DNA of 7,577 bases from Sphingomonadales bacterium (GTDB lineage: Bacteria > Pseudomonadota > Alphaproteobacteria > Sphingomonadales > Sphingomonadaceae), in assembly GCA_024636595.1 (NCBI GenBank), contig JAGXGT010000139.1, positions 1 to 7,577 on the forward strand. Direction: 5' to 3'. Of this stretch, positions 1 through 6,113 are shown piece by piece. Both the position numbers and the translations under genes were made by a program. The notes under the pieces are model-generated. The model did not search any database. It saw nothing but the letters and a program-made list of their open reading frames with translations, and was not told the origin of the DNA. The first letter of the stretch is position 1; each line of letters starts with the position of its first letter.

Positions 1-15
1 GAGGGACACAAGCGT

Positions 16-246
16 TTACTCGATATAACCGATCACATCGCCAACCTGGATGGTTTCCCCGACCGGGGCGACAATCTTGAGAGTGCCGGAAGCTGGGGCG
101 TCTACTTCGTTGGTTGATTTGTCCGCTTCCAAAAGAAACAGTAAATCGCCTTCTTTCACTTCCCCACCATCGGCTATCAGCCACTCAGCCACCTGACCTT
201 CGGTCATCGAAAATCCAAGTTTCGGAAGCAAAATTTCGGTCGCCAT
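16..246 (-). CDS. Free-standing lipoyl (biotinyl/lipoyl-attachment) domain protein
   Basis: A 76-residue protein consisting of a single lipoyl domain. The hallmark is the turn EADKSTNEVDAP, where Lys43 is the expected lipoylation site; the N-terminal LPKLGFSMTEG and the late G-x-I-x-x-GDVIGYIE strand also fit the E2 lipoyl-domain fold. In 2-oxoacid dehydrogenase and acetoin dehydrogenase complexes this domain carries acyl groups between E1, E2 and E3 in the cytoplasm. Here it is not fused to an E3-binding or acyltransferase domain: the stop codon follows the domain directly. Separate lipoyl proteins of this kind are known beside split E1 genes, so partners may lie beyond the left edge (inference). 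The ATG at 246 is preceded by AAGGA with about 7 nt spacing, a good ribosome binding site. The gene diverges from the P450. An E-x-D-K-S/A-type motif favours lipoyl over biotin, which usually sits in an MKM motif. Confidence 0.9.
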   Translation of the reverse strand: MATEILLPKLGFSMTEGQVAEWLIADGGEVKEGDLLFLLEADKSTNEVDAPASGTLKIVAPVGETIQVGDVIGYIE

Positions 247-254
247 GGCTCAAT

Positions 255-393
255 CCTTATCGAATGCAATATCGTTTCATTGCCTATCCAAAGTAGAGAT
301 GGGAGCAAAGCCTTATCGATATTCTCGAAAATCTATCGTCGCTGCGATAGACGGCAGAACGGCTATTGCCTGTCGTCCGGTAAATGAGCGATA
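255..393. promoter_or_regulatory. Candidate divergent operator region (TATCG/CGATA repeats and inverted repeat)
   Basis: This lies in the intergenic space between the lipoyl gene (leftward) and the P450 (rightward). The 9-mer CCTTATCGA occurs twice in direct orientation, at 255-263 and 311-319. TATCGATA at 314-321 is a perfect palindrome. TCTATCG (332-338) and CGATAGA (345-351) form a 7-6-7 inverted repeat. Further TATCG or CGATA words lie at 270-274 and 389-393. Symmetric sites of this size are typical of dimeric repressors, but the regulator cannot be named. A weak promoter match for the P450 (TTGCCT at 366-371, then GATATC about 18 nt later) overlaps the last copy. Seen: the repeats. Inferred: the regulatory role. 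Confidence 0.4.
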
Positions 394-455
394 TCTTTCA
401 TCCTGTTTTGCATCAGCCTAGGTTGCAAAAATCCGGATCAAAGCGGGGCATCACC

Positions 456-1730
456 ATGACCGATCTCACCAAGCGGGACTATTTTGCGGATTTCGACATT
501 TTGCGCGACCCCTATCCGTATTTTGAAGCCATCCGCTCCGACCAAGGTGTTTTTCACGACGAAGAGCTCGACATCTATTTTGTTACCGGTTTTGATACGG
601 TTGTGCAGGCCCTGCTTGATGGCGACCACCTCTCCTCGGGGATCGCCGTGTTTGGCGCAAAGGACATCCCAAAATTTGGCCTGAATGGCGCCGACGTTCG
701 CACCGAACTCGCCGGGTTTCGCAAACAGCATCCGATGTTCGATCTGCTCGTCAACTATGATGGACAGGAGCATAGCAATGTCCGCTCGCTGCTCAGCCGC
801 TTGTTCACGCCCACGCGGATCAAGTCGAACGAAGAATATATGGCCCGGCTTGCCGACGAGATGATCGCTGAAGCGGTGAGCGAGGGCAAGGCCGAGATCG
901 TGAAGGGTATCGCGGCTCCCTATGTAACGCTGGTCATCGCCGATCTGCTCGGCGTGCCAGCGGAGGATCGCGAAAAATTCCGCGACGTTATCGACAAGGG
1001 ACCACCGGCCGGGAACATGACCGCAAATGACGAACGTTCAGCCGATGCGACGCTTATTTATCTCGGCGGGTTTTTCATGCGCTATATTACCGAACGCAAG
1101 GCGCAGGACATGCGTGATGTGATGAGCGAACTCGCTCACGCCAGGTTTCCCGATGGAACGACACCCGACATTCTCGAAGTCGTCAAAGCATCCATGTTCC
1201 TGTTTGCAGCAGGCCAAGATACGAGCGCCAAGCTGGTTGCAAATTCGGTCCGCTATCTTGCGGAAAATCCCGACATGCAAGATCATCTGCGCAACAATCC
1301 TTCAGACCTCGCGCCGTTTATCGAAGAAATGTTGCGACTGGAGGGTTCGACAAAGGCTACGTTCCGGCTAGCACTTGACGAAGTGAAACTTGGCGAAACG
1401 ACTATTCCCGCTGGGAAACCGATGGTCATCACCCTGGCTGCGGCCAATCGCGATCCGAAAAAATGGGAGCAACCGGCAGAATTCCGTCTGGATCGCAAAA
1501 AGGGCAATCAGCATGTTTCCTTTGGCCGGGGTCGCCATACCTGCATCGGCGCGGCGCTTGCTCGTGCCGAGGTAAAATTTTTGCTCGGAACCCTGCTCCG
1601 TGAAACCTCATCCATAGCGCTCGATGAGACGATTCATGGCGACCCGCACGACCGGAAGCTAACCTATGAACCCAGCTATATCATCCGCGGTCTGGAAGAA
1701 CTTCATGTTCGGATGGAAAGCAGGCGATAG
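456..1730 (+). CDS. Cytochrome P450 (soluble bacterial CYP)
   Basis: A complete P450 of 424 residues from the ATG at 456, normal for a soluble bacterial CYP with no membrane anchor. Visible landmarks, in order: I-helix A-A-G-Q-D-T (residues 251-256) with the acid/alcohol pair Asp255-Thr256 used for O2 activation; K-helix ExxR at Glu291-Arg294 followed by STKATFR; and the heme loop FGRGRHTCIG, whose thiolate ligand is Cys363. It should catalyse NAD(P)H-driven monooxygenation, with electrons from a ferredoxin and reductase that are not encoded here. The substrate is unknown; the setting suggests a catabolic role on a hydrophobic compound (inference). A start at 384 would add 24 residues (MSDIFHPVLH...) with no obvious binding site and no family-like sequence. 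At 456 there is a weak GGGG (445-448) at 7 nt, and MTDLTKRDYFADFDILRDPYPYF reads like a normal P450 N-terminus. All key residues are intact, so the gene looks functional. Confidence 0.95.
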   Translation: MTDLTKRDYFADFDILRDPYPYFEAIRSDQGVFHDEELDIYFVTGFDTVVQALLDGDHLSSGIAVFGAKDIPKFGLNGADVRTELAGFRKQHPMFDLLVNYDGQEHSNVRSLLSRLFTPTRIKSNEEYMARLADEMIAEAVSEGKAEIVKGIAAPYVTLVIADLLGVPAEDREKFRDVIDKGPPAGNMTANDERSADATLIYLGGFFMRYITERKAQDMRDVMSELAHARFPDGTTPDILEVVKASMFLFAAGQDTSAKLVANSVRYLAENPDMQDHLRNNPSDLAPFIEEMLRLEGSTKATFRLALDEVKLGETTIPAGKPMVITLAAANRDPKKWEQPAEFRLDRKKGNQHVSFGRGRHTCIGAALARAEVKFLLGTLLRETSSIALDETIHGDPHDRKLTYEPSYIIRGLEELHVRMESRR

Positions 1731-1763
1731 AATATGCAGCAGGCCGTCTTTCATGCCAGGTAA

Positions 1764-1779
1764 CGGCTGATGCCAGCCG
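1764..1779. terminator. Short hairpin between convergent genes (weak terminator candidate)
   Basis: CGGCTG (1764-1769) and CAGCCG (1774-1779) form a perfect 6-bp stem with an ATGC loop. It sits 33 nt after the P450 stop and 92 nt beyond the stop of the leftward lipoprotein gene. There is no T-run on either side, so it is not a classical intrinsic terminator. It may be a transcript-end hairpin for either gene or a chance pairing. Confidence 0.25.
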
Positions 1780-1871
1780 ACTTCAATCAACATCGTGATG
1801 CGCCGTTCCATCGATCATGAAACTGTTACACTGTCATGGGATATCCCGCTCCCACAGCATCCTGACGCTGC

Positions 1872-4037
1872 CTATTCGCTGACCACTACCCGAACGCGGT
1901 CGAGATTGGTAAGCTCGGCAAAGGGGCTTCCCAGCGCTGCAGCGGGTTGCGACGTCCCGCGCAGACCAACGAAATAAGTTCCGGACTGATCAAATATATG
2001 GGTAGTCGAAACCGTGACAGCTTTCTTTTTGGTGACAAGCCGGCCAACGGGAACATAATTACCGTCACCCTGAAAATCCCAACCAGCTGACACTATGGTG
2101 CCGCCACCTGCCGGCGCCGCGATACGACCGTCAAGATGAACGGGTTCGCCTGTCTTGACGTCGGCGCGCTCGCCGCCATTTGCGGTCAAAGAAACGACCG
2201 GCTGAAGACCGAGTCGCTCATCGGCAGTGTCGGGGACCAAGACTTGCCCGTCCTCGATGCGGTAGCGGGTACTCTGTGGCGGTGCCGTCCCATCCTCAAC
2301 CCAGGCGGCCAGGACGCGCAAAGCTTCCTGCAATTCCCCTTGATAGGAAACGAGTCGGTTCTGGTCTTCGCTTTGCGGCTCGTCGCCATGGGCGGCATGA
2401 TCAGTGTAATAGAGCCTGATATCGCGTCCCGCTGCCTCGGCCCGTTTGCGGTACCAATCGGCCTGCCACGGCATCGCCTCCCGGTCCCAGAGCGACGCAA
2501 TGAGAATCGCCTTGCCATCATATTCACCGGTAAGCCCGCTACCGGCCGTGGACTGGACAAAAAGCGGGCCGACCAGAAACGGCCGCTGAGGATAGAGCGG
2601 CTTGCCTTCAGCATCACGGAACTGGTCCCAGACCGGAAAGCCCGATCCCGGCACCTGATGGCGGTGATAGCTTTCCATCGCGAGGAAATTTGAATTGTCG
2701 ACCTTCACCACATCACCGACCCGCAATTGCGCAACCTGCTCCGGGTTCACGACCCCGAACATGATGACATCGCCCACGATGCGGCTGAGGAAAAGCCGAT
2801 TGCCTTTGAAGGTGCCACTCTGCGGGATAAGCTCACCACCGAGAAAATATTTCTCGGGTGGCGATTTAGCCAGTCGCAGGCCGACGACACGCGATCCATC
2901 TGTTCCCGGTGGAAGAATGAACGCTGTATCTACGCCGCCACGATTGGCTTCGCTGAAGGGATTGGCATCAAGGCCGAGCCGAGCCGCCTCTGCCGCCGTT
3001 ACGAGCTCTGTTATCTGACTTTCATGCTGGAGCCGATCTTTGACAAACAAGCTTGGTTGATCATGACCAAGATAACCTGGCTTGGTCCAGAAATCGGAGA
3101 AATAGCTTGGATCTGCCATGGACACGCCGCCATAAAGTGCGGCAAAGCCGTGCAATCCCATAGTGCGATATCCAAACCAAGATGGCATCGGGAAACCCAT
3201 CTTGTCGGCTTCGCGCAACACCGAGGCTTCATATTCGGTTAGCCCGGCATAGGGATCGCCGGTTCCTCCCGGCTCGAGCGCATCGACAATTTGCGGAAAT
3301 TTGTCACGCAACACCCTGAGCGCCTGCATCCGCACGGTAAACATGTTCGGGATCGCCATCGTCGAGCCGTTGACGTAAGGGACGCCGCCATCCCAAACAG
3401 CTTTGGTACTTTCCAAACCGCCTATCGTGCGAAAGGCACCGCCTGAACCGCCATAAATATAGCCATAAGGGCGTTCTTTGATGTCATAGAATTGCCGCGC
3501 GAGATGACGTGAAAACACCGCAGCGGCTGCATTTGCGCGGTAAGCCGTAATCGTCGGGTCCGCCAGCGCCTGTGACCCCTTGGTCAGGTCGATAACACCA
3601 CCGCCATTTGTTTCGACAAAATAAGCGCCACTGGCGACCGAGAAACCGATCTTGTTGTATTTGCCGGCTGGCAATTTTTGCGCCAGAATCTCGCTATCGG
3701 GAACGGGTGTCACATGCTGGAAGAAACGACCCTCATATTGGTCAGACGGCGGAAAATAGTAAGAAAAGCGCATGTCCGTTCCTTCAAATCCACCATGGAC
3801 ATAAAAATGCCTAACGGGGCCATCACGCCATTCCTGAGCATCAATATAGGGTTTAGCGAAGAGTTCGTCCGTCGCCTGAAACGCAGCGGTACTGATCATC
3901 TTCGTGCCGGGCTGCGCGGCATTTGACATCACTGGCGTCAAATTGGCCGCAGTCTGACACCCCGAAAGCGCGCACGCCACCAATGCAAATCCAGATAATG
4001 ATATCGAGCGGATGTTTTTCAGGTGCAGGAAATTCAT
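1872..4037 (-). CDS. Exported lipoprotein: alpha/beta-hydrolase-like enzyme with C-terminal PKD-like domain
   Basis: 721 residues. Residues 1-27 form a lipoprotein signal with the lipobox LSGC and lipidated Cys27; Gln28 follows rather than Asp, compatible with outer-membrane sorting by the E. coli rule. I see no other cysteine in the mature protein. The core has an alpha/beta-hydrolase layout: nucleophile elbow YIYGGSGGAF with Ser198, a late strand ILIASLWDREAMPWQADWY with candidate acid Asp518, and YTDHAAHGDEP with candidate His547 or His550. A long insert (about 225-490) separates elbow and acid and probably forms a lid or extra domain. Residues about 613-720 resemble a PKD/immunoglobulin-like domain (GWDFQGDGNY at 652-661, then HIFDQSGTYFVGLR). 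The likely role is hydrolysis of an ester or amide at the cell surface; the substrate is unknown. The ATG at 4037 has GTGAGGT a few bases upstream. It diverges from the surE-like gene. The export signal is well supported, the hydrolase class fairly well, and the reaction not at all. Confidence 0.8.
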   Translation of the reverse strand: MNFLHLKNIRSISLSGFALVACALSGCQTAANLTPVMSNAAQPGTKMISTAAFQATDELFAKPYIDAQEWRDGPVRHFYVHGGFEGTDMRFSYYFPPSDQYEGRFFQHVTPVPDSEILAQKLPAGKYNKIGFSVASGAYFVETNGGGVIDLTKGSQALADPTITAYRANAAAAVFSRHLARQFYDIKERPYGYIYGGSGGAFRTIGGLESTKAVWDGGVPYVNGSTMAIPNMFTVRMQALRVLRDKFPQIVDALEPGGTGDPYAGLTEYEASVLREADKMGFPMPSWFGYRTMGLHGFAALYGGVSMADPSYFSDFWTKPGYLGHDQPSLFVKDRLQHESQITELVTAAEAARLGLDANPFSEANRGGVDTAFILPPGTDGSRVVGLRLAKSPPEKYFLGGELIPQSGTFKGNRLFLSRIVGDVIMFGVVNPEQVAQLRVGDVVKVDNSNFLAMESYHRHQVPGSGFPVWDQFRDAEGKPLYPQRPFLVGPLFVQSTAGSGLTGEYDGKAILIASLWDREAMPWQADWYRKRAEAAGRDIRLYYTDHAAHGDEPQSEDQNRLVSYQGELQEALRVLAAWVEDGTAPPQSTRYRIEDGQVLVPDTADERLGLQPVVSLTANGGERADVKTGEPVHLDGRIAAPAGGGTIVSAGWDFQGDGNYVPVGRLVTKKKAVTVSTTHIFDQSGTYFVGLRGTSQPAAALGSPFAELTNLDRVRVVVSE

Positions 4038-4062
4038 AATACCTCACGGATCGTTGAACGGA

Positions 4063-4095
4063 CAAGAAAAAGACAACCGTCCCGCTTTAGGACGG
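4063..4095 (-). terminator. Hairpin plus T-rich tail in the leader of the lipoprotein gene (possible attenuator)
   Basis: Read on the minus strand, CCGTCC (4095-4090) pairs perfectly with GGACGG (4082-4077) across a 7-nt loop. It is followed at once by TTGTCTTTTTCTTG. A GC-rich stem plus U-rich tract is the layout of an intrinsic terminator. It points into the lipoprotein gene, whose ATG lies 39 nt downstream, so it would act as a leader attenuator or block stray transcription. The stem is only 6 bp and the T-run is broken, so function is uncertain. Confidence 0.35.
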
Positions 4096-4394
4096 CGACT
4101 TTAGATTTGGAGAATTATCACAAGCAACCATCCCCGCGAACAGCCAACCACATCATCGGTTGACAGGGATGCTGATATCGCCCCGACGAACTGGCAAATC
4201 AGCGCGATTGCCGATCCTGTGGTTGCCGACCAACAAGCCGCATCCGCGAACTCTGCAGCCAGTAAGTCGGGTGAAGCATGCCGGAGCGATATATATGACG
4301 TTCTCATCCAACGGCGCTTGCATCGGCACAAAAGTGCCGCCAAATTCGTAAAACGAGCTGGATTGGACGAATATCTTGTCAAAAGGGCGAGAAA

Positions 4395-4451
4395 ATGGAA
4401 ATTTTCGAGCCTTATGGCCATTTGTCAGACAGAACCGGCCTGTCCGATTGA
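4395..4451 (+). CDS. Possible 18-codon upstream ORF before the surE-like gene
   Basis: ATG at 4395 opens a short frame, MEIFEPYGHLSDRTGLSD, ending at TGA 4449-4451. AAAGGG at 4381-4386 lies about 8 nt before the ATG, an acceptable ribosome binding site. The stop codon overlaps the AGAGGAA site of the surE-like gene, whose ATG is 16 nt further on, so translational coupling is conceivable. No homology or regulatory codon run is recognisable, and such ORFs occur often by chance. Confidence 0.2.
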   Translation: MEIFEPYGHLSDRTGLSD

Positions 4452-4467
4452 GAGGAAATTACCTGCC

Positions 4468-5448
4468 ATGTTTTCAAGAATGTTGATCGTCTTAGCCCTG
4501 GTTTTGCTACCCAACCCTGCGCTGGCACGCAATATCGTCGTGACAAACGATGATGGGCTCACCAGCAACGTTCGCGCACTATATCTTGCGCTCAAGGCGC
4601 AAGGACATGACGTTATTGTTTCTGTGCCATGCTCGGGACAAAGCGGTATGAGCGGAGCGGTCAAATTCATGCGCCCGCTTGGTCCCCTGGCTTCGGATTG
4701 CCTCAATATTGCCGCCAAATCGGGCGATCCGGGCGCTGGACCGATGACACGTTCGGGTTTTGAGGACGATTTTTTCTATGTCGACGGCACCCCCATCATG
4801 TCATTGATGTACGGTCTCGACATTGTTGCGATGAAACGCTGGGGCAAGGCCCCTGACCTCGTTTTGTCGGGACCCAATCAAGGACAGAACGTGGGCTATA
4901 TTGTTCTGAATTCCGGCACGGTCAGCAACGCGCAATTTGCCGCCACGAGGGGCATTGCCGCAATCGCGCTCAGCGCGGGCGAAAATACGGTGGACGATGC
5001 GCAGCTTGCCAATCCGAACTCGGCGGTGGTGGCGAGCCTGTCGGCTGATCTGGTAAATGCTCTCGATCTTCACTCGAGCAAGGGCGCGATGTTGCCGGCG
5101 GACATGGCACTCAATGTGAATTTCCCCGACACGCTCGAAGGGGCAGGCTGGAAAGTTTCGCGTATCGGCACTTACAATCTCCTGCAGATACGTTTCGCCG
5201 AGGATCTCGGCAAATCCGCTTCATCGGAGATGATCGCCCGGGCAAAGGCCCGGGGCATCACCCTTCCCCGTCTACCTGGCGTAATGGTCGCGAGAAATGA
5301 CACGCAACCTAGTAAGGATCAGCTAGACGACGAATCCATAGTCTATCGCAACGACATCGCGATCAGCATGATGCAAGTGGGATATGATGCTCCTCCAAAA
5401 GCGCGGCAATGGTTAAGCCGGAATTTGAAGGGTTTTCTTGGCCAGTAA
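4468..5448 (+). CDS. SurE-family phosphatase (5'-nucleotidase-like) with signal peptide
   Basis: 326 residues from the ATG at 4468. SurE proteins are metal-dependent 5'/3'-nucleotidases and phosphatases. Family motifs are present in order: NDDG (27-30) with metal-binding Asp28-Asp29; P-x-x-x-x-SGMSG (54-63), matching the conserved SGxS site; VDGTP (105-109); SGPNQGQN (134-141) with metal ligand candidate Asn137; and LNSGTVSNAQFAATRGIAAIALS. Canonical SurE is cytoplasmic and starts almost at the NDDG strand. Here MFSRMLIVLALVLLPNPALA precedes it, a clear Sec signal with cleavage after Ala20, so the enzyme should act in the periplasm. The mature chain has just two cysteines, Cys55 and Cys78, which could pair (inference). 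The start was chosen because AGAGGAA at 4451-4457 precedes it (about 11 nt) and because the signal peptide begins there; the upstream open frame (from 4219) lacks coding character. Substrate unknown. It diverges from the lipoprotein hydrolase gene, also exported. Confidence 0.88.
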   Translation: MFSRMLIVLALVLLPNPALARNIVVTNDDGLTSNVRALYLALKAQGHDVIVSVPCSGQSGMSGAVKFMRPLGPLASDCLNIAAKSGDPGAGPMTRSGFEDDFFYVDGTPIMSLMYGLDIVAMKRWGKAPDLVLSGPNQGQNVGYIVLNSGTVSNAQFAATRGIAAIALSAGENTVDDAQLANPNSAVVASLSADLVNALDLHSSKGAMLPADMALNVNFPDTLEGAGWKVSRIGTYNLLQIRFAEDLGKSASSEMIARAKARGITLPRLPGVMVARNDTQPSKDQLDDESIVYRNDIAISMMQVGYDAPPKARQWLSRNLKGFLGQ

Positions 5449-5531
5449 GTTGCTTGTATCGATGCGGCGGCAGAGATTTCGCAGGTTGAACTGAATAAAT
5501 TTTTTAACCAAGAAATACCACTCTGATTTCG

Positions 5532-5771
5532 TCAGGACCGCATTATCCAGCCGCCATCCACGTGAATTGTCTGTCCGGTGATATTGTCCCTGCCTGACCT
5601 CTTTGCGAGCGTGGTCGTGATACCCACCAGGGCGAGCTTGGAAATGCCATAGAGACCGCTCTCCGGAAAAGCACCGCGGCTAGTCTGATTTACGATCCGC
5701 CCGCCACCGCGTTCGCGCATTGAAACTATGCAGGCCCGCGCGCAAAGCAGAGCACCAATCAGATCTCCCGA
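5532..5771 (-). pseudogene. Short-chain dehydrogenase/reductase remnant with internal deletion
   Basis: The frame reads DLIGALLCARACIVSMRER, then GGGRIVNQTS, YGISKLALVGITTTLAK, RSGRDNI and TGQTIHVDGGWIMRS. These are mid- and C-terminal SDR segments, including the catalytic Ser (in NQTS) and the YxxxK pair (Tyr and Lys in YGISK). Two parts are missing. The N-terminal half with the GxxxGxG nucleotide-binding motif is absent: a stop at 5774-5772 closes the frame just before the homology. In addition, about 60 residues expected between GRDNI and TGQTIHVDGG (the PG-containing substrate loop) have gone in frame, with the junction at about 5577-5582. An intact SDR is near 250 residues, so this cannot be a working enzyme. 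An ATG at 5720 would give only 62 residues. It converges with the surE-like gene. Family assignment is strong; decay is inferred from the missing parts. Confidence 0.85.
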
Positions 5772-5782
5772 TCAAAGGGATC

Positions 5783-5801
5783 GGCTCGTCCCAGGCTCGT
5801 C
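5783..5801. repeat. 8-bp direct repeat at the junction of two gene remnants
   Basis: GGCTCGTC occurs at 5783-5790 and again at 5794-5801, separated by CCA. It lies just where the minus-strand SDR remnant ends and the plus-strand GntR-like homology begins. A perfect 6-bp inverted repeat, CCGATC (5768-5773) and GATCGG (5779-5784), sits next to it. It could be a replication-slippage or rearrangement scar, or chance. Confidence 0.4.
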
Positions 5802-6020
5802 GATAACGCGGTAGACCGTCTGCGCGTACTGATCTTTGCACGCGAGCCCGAAGCACTTATCGGATCTCTATCGGTCCTCGCCGGCCAGCTTGGCGTCGGC
5901 ATGGTGACCATTCAGCAAGCTACCCGCGTGCTGGAAAGCGAGGGGTTGCTTGCCTATAGACCCATTCCTGGCAGGCAGCTTGGGATCCACAATATAAGCA
6001 AGCAAACCGCCGTCCGGTAA
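5787..6020 (+). pseudogene. GntR/FadR-type regulator remnant (winged-helix part only)
   Basis: The frame reads RLVDNAVDRLRVLIFAREPEA, then LIGSLSVLAGQLGVGMVTIQ and QATRVLESEGLLAYR, ending at TAA 6018-6020. This is the pattern of a GntR-family DNA-binding domain: a first helix, then LA-x-x-LGV (helix 2), the recognition helix VTIQQATRVL and the EGLL wing entry. What follows (PIPGRQLGIHN...) does not look like a normal wing, and no effector domain (FCD or UTRA, usually 130-150 residues) follows. The frame stays open leftward to 5724 but offers no ATG, GTG or TTG before the homology; the first in-frame ATG (5901) falls inside the recognition region. It therefore looks like a truncated remnant rather than a small regulator. 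It may once have controlled nearby catabolic genes (inference). Confidence 0.7.
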
Positions 6021-6113
6021 ATCCACTGGGATCCGACAGGAGTCGATCCATTGCGCCGAAGCCGAACTCTAGCGAACGATCCCGATCACGTTTGTTCTTG
6101 ATCAAAAATCAGA

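Larger units (their letters stand above)
4038..4467. other. 430-bp divergent intergenic region
   Basis: No convincing gene lies here, although an open frame runs from 4219 into the surE-like gene without coding character. Contents seen: a hairpin with a T-rich tail at 4063-4095 (listed separately); a weak leftward promoter match (TTGCTT at 4127-4122 and TAAAGT at 4103-4098, 18-nt spacer); a perfect TTGACA at 4159-4164 with no matching -10; a hairpin CGGCAC-AAAA-GTGCCG at 4324-4339; and a tiny ORF at 4395-4451. The region probably carries both divergent promoters, but none is clear-cut. Confidence 0.5.

Noticed and set aside
384..455. Upstream start that would extend the P450 by 24 residues
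   Set aside because: No ribosome binding site before 384, and the added sequence does not resemble a P450 N-terminus; 456 gives the usual length.
2136..2693. 185-codon open frame on the plus strand
   Set aside because: It lies entirely antisense to the well-supported lipoprotein gene and has no recognisable domain or ribosome binding site.
4159..4190. Perfect TTGACA that could be a -35 box for the surE-like gene
   Set aside because: No reasonable -10 hexamer lies 16-18 nt downstream, and it is about 300 bp from the start codon.
4324..4339. CGGCAC-AAAA-GTGCCG hairpin as a terminator
   Set aside because: No T-run follows on either strand; it is noted only as a structural element of the intergenic region.
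4219..4467. N-terminal extension of the SurE-like protein by 83 residues
   Set aside because: It would bury the clear signal peptide inside the protein, has no domain character, and a ribosome binding site lies just before 4468.
5771..5811. Possible frameshifted continuation of the SDR remnant (WDEPIPLIG in another minus frame)
   Set aside because: The same bases are explained by the plus-strand GntR-like frame, and the match is too short to separate from chance.
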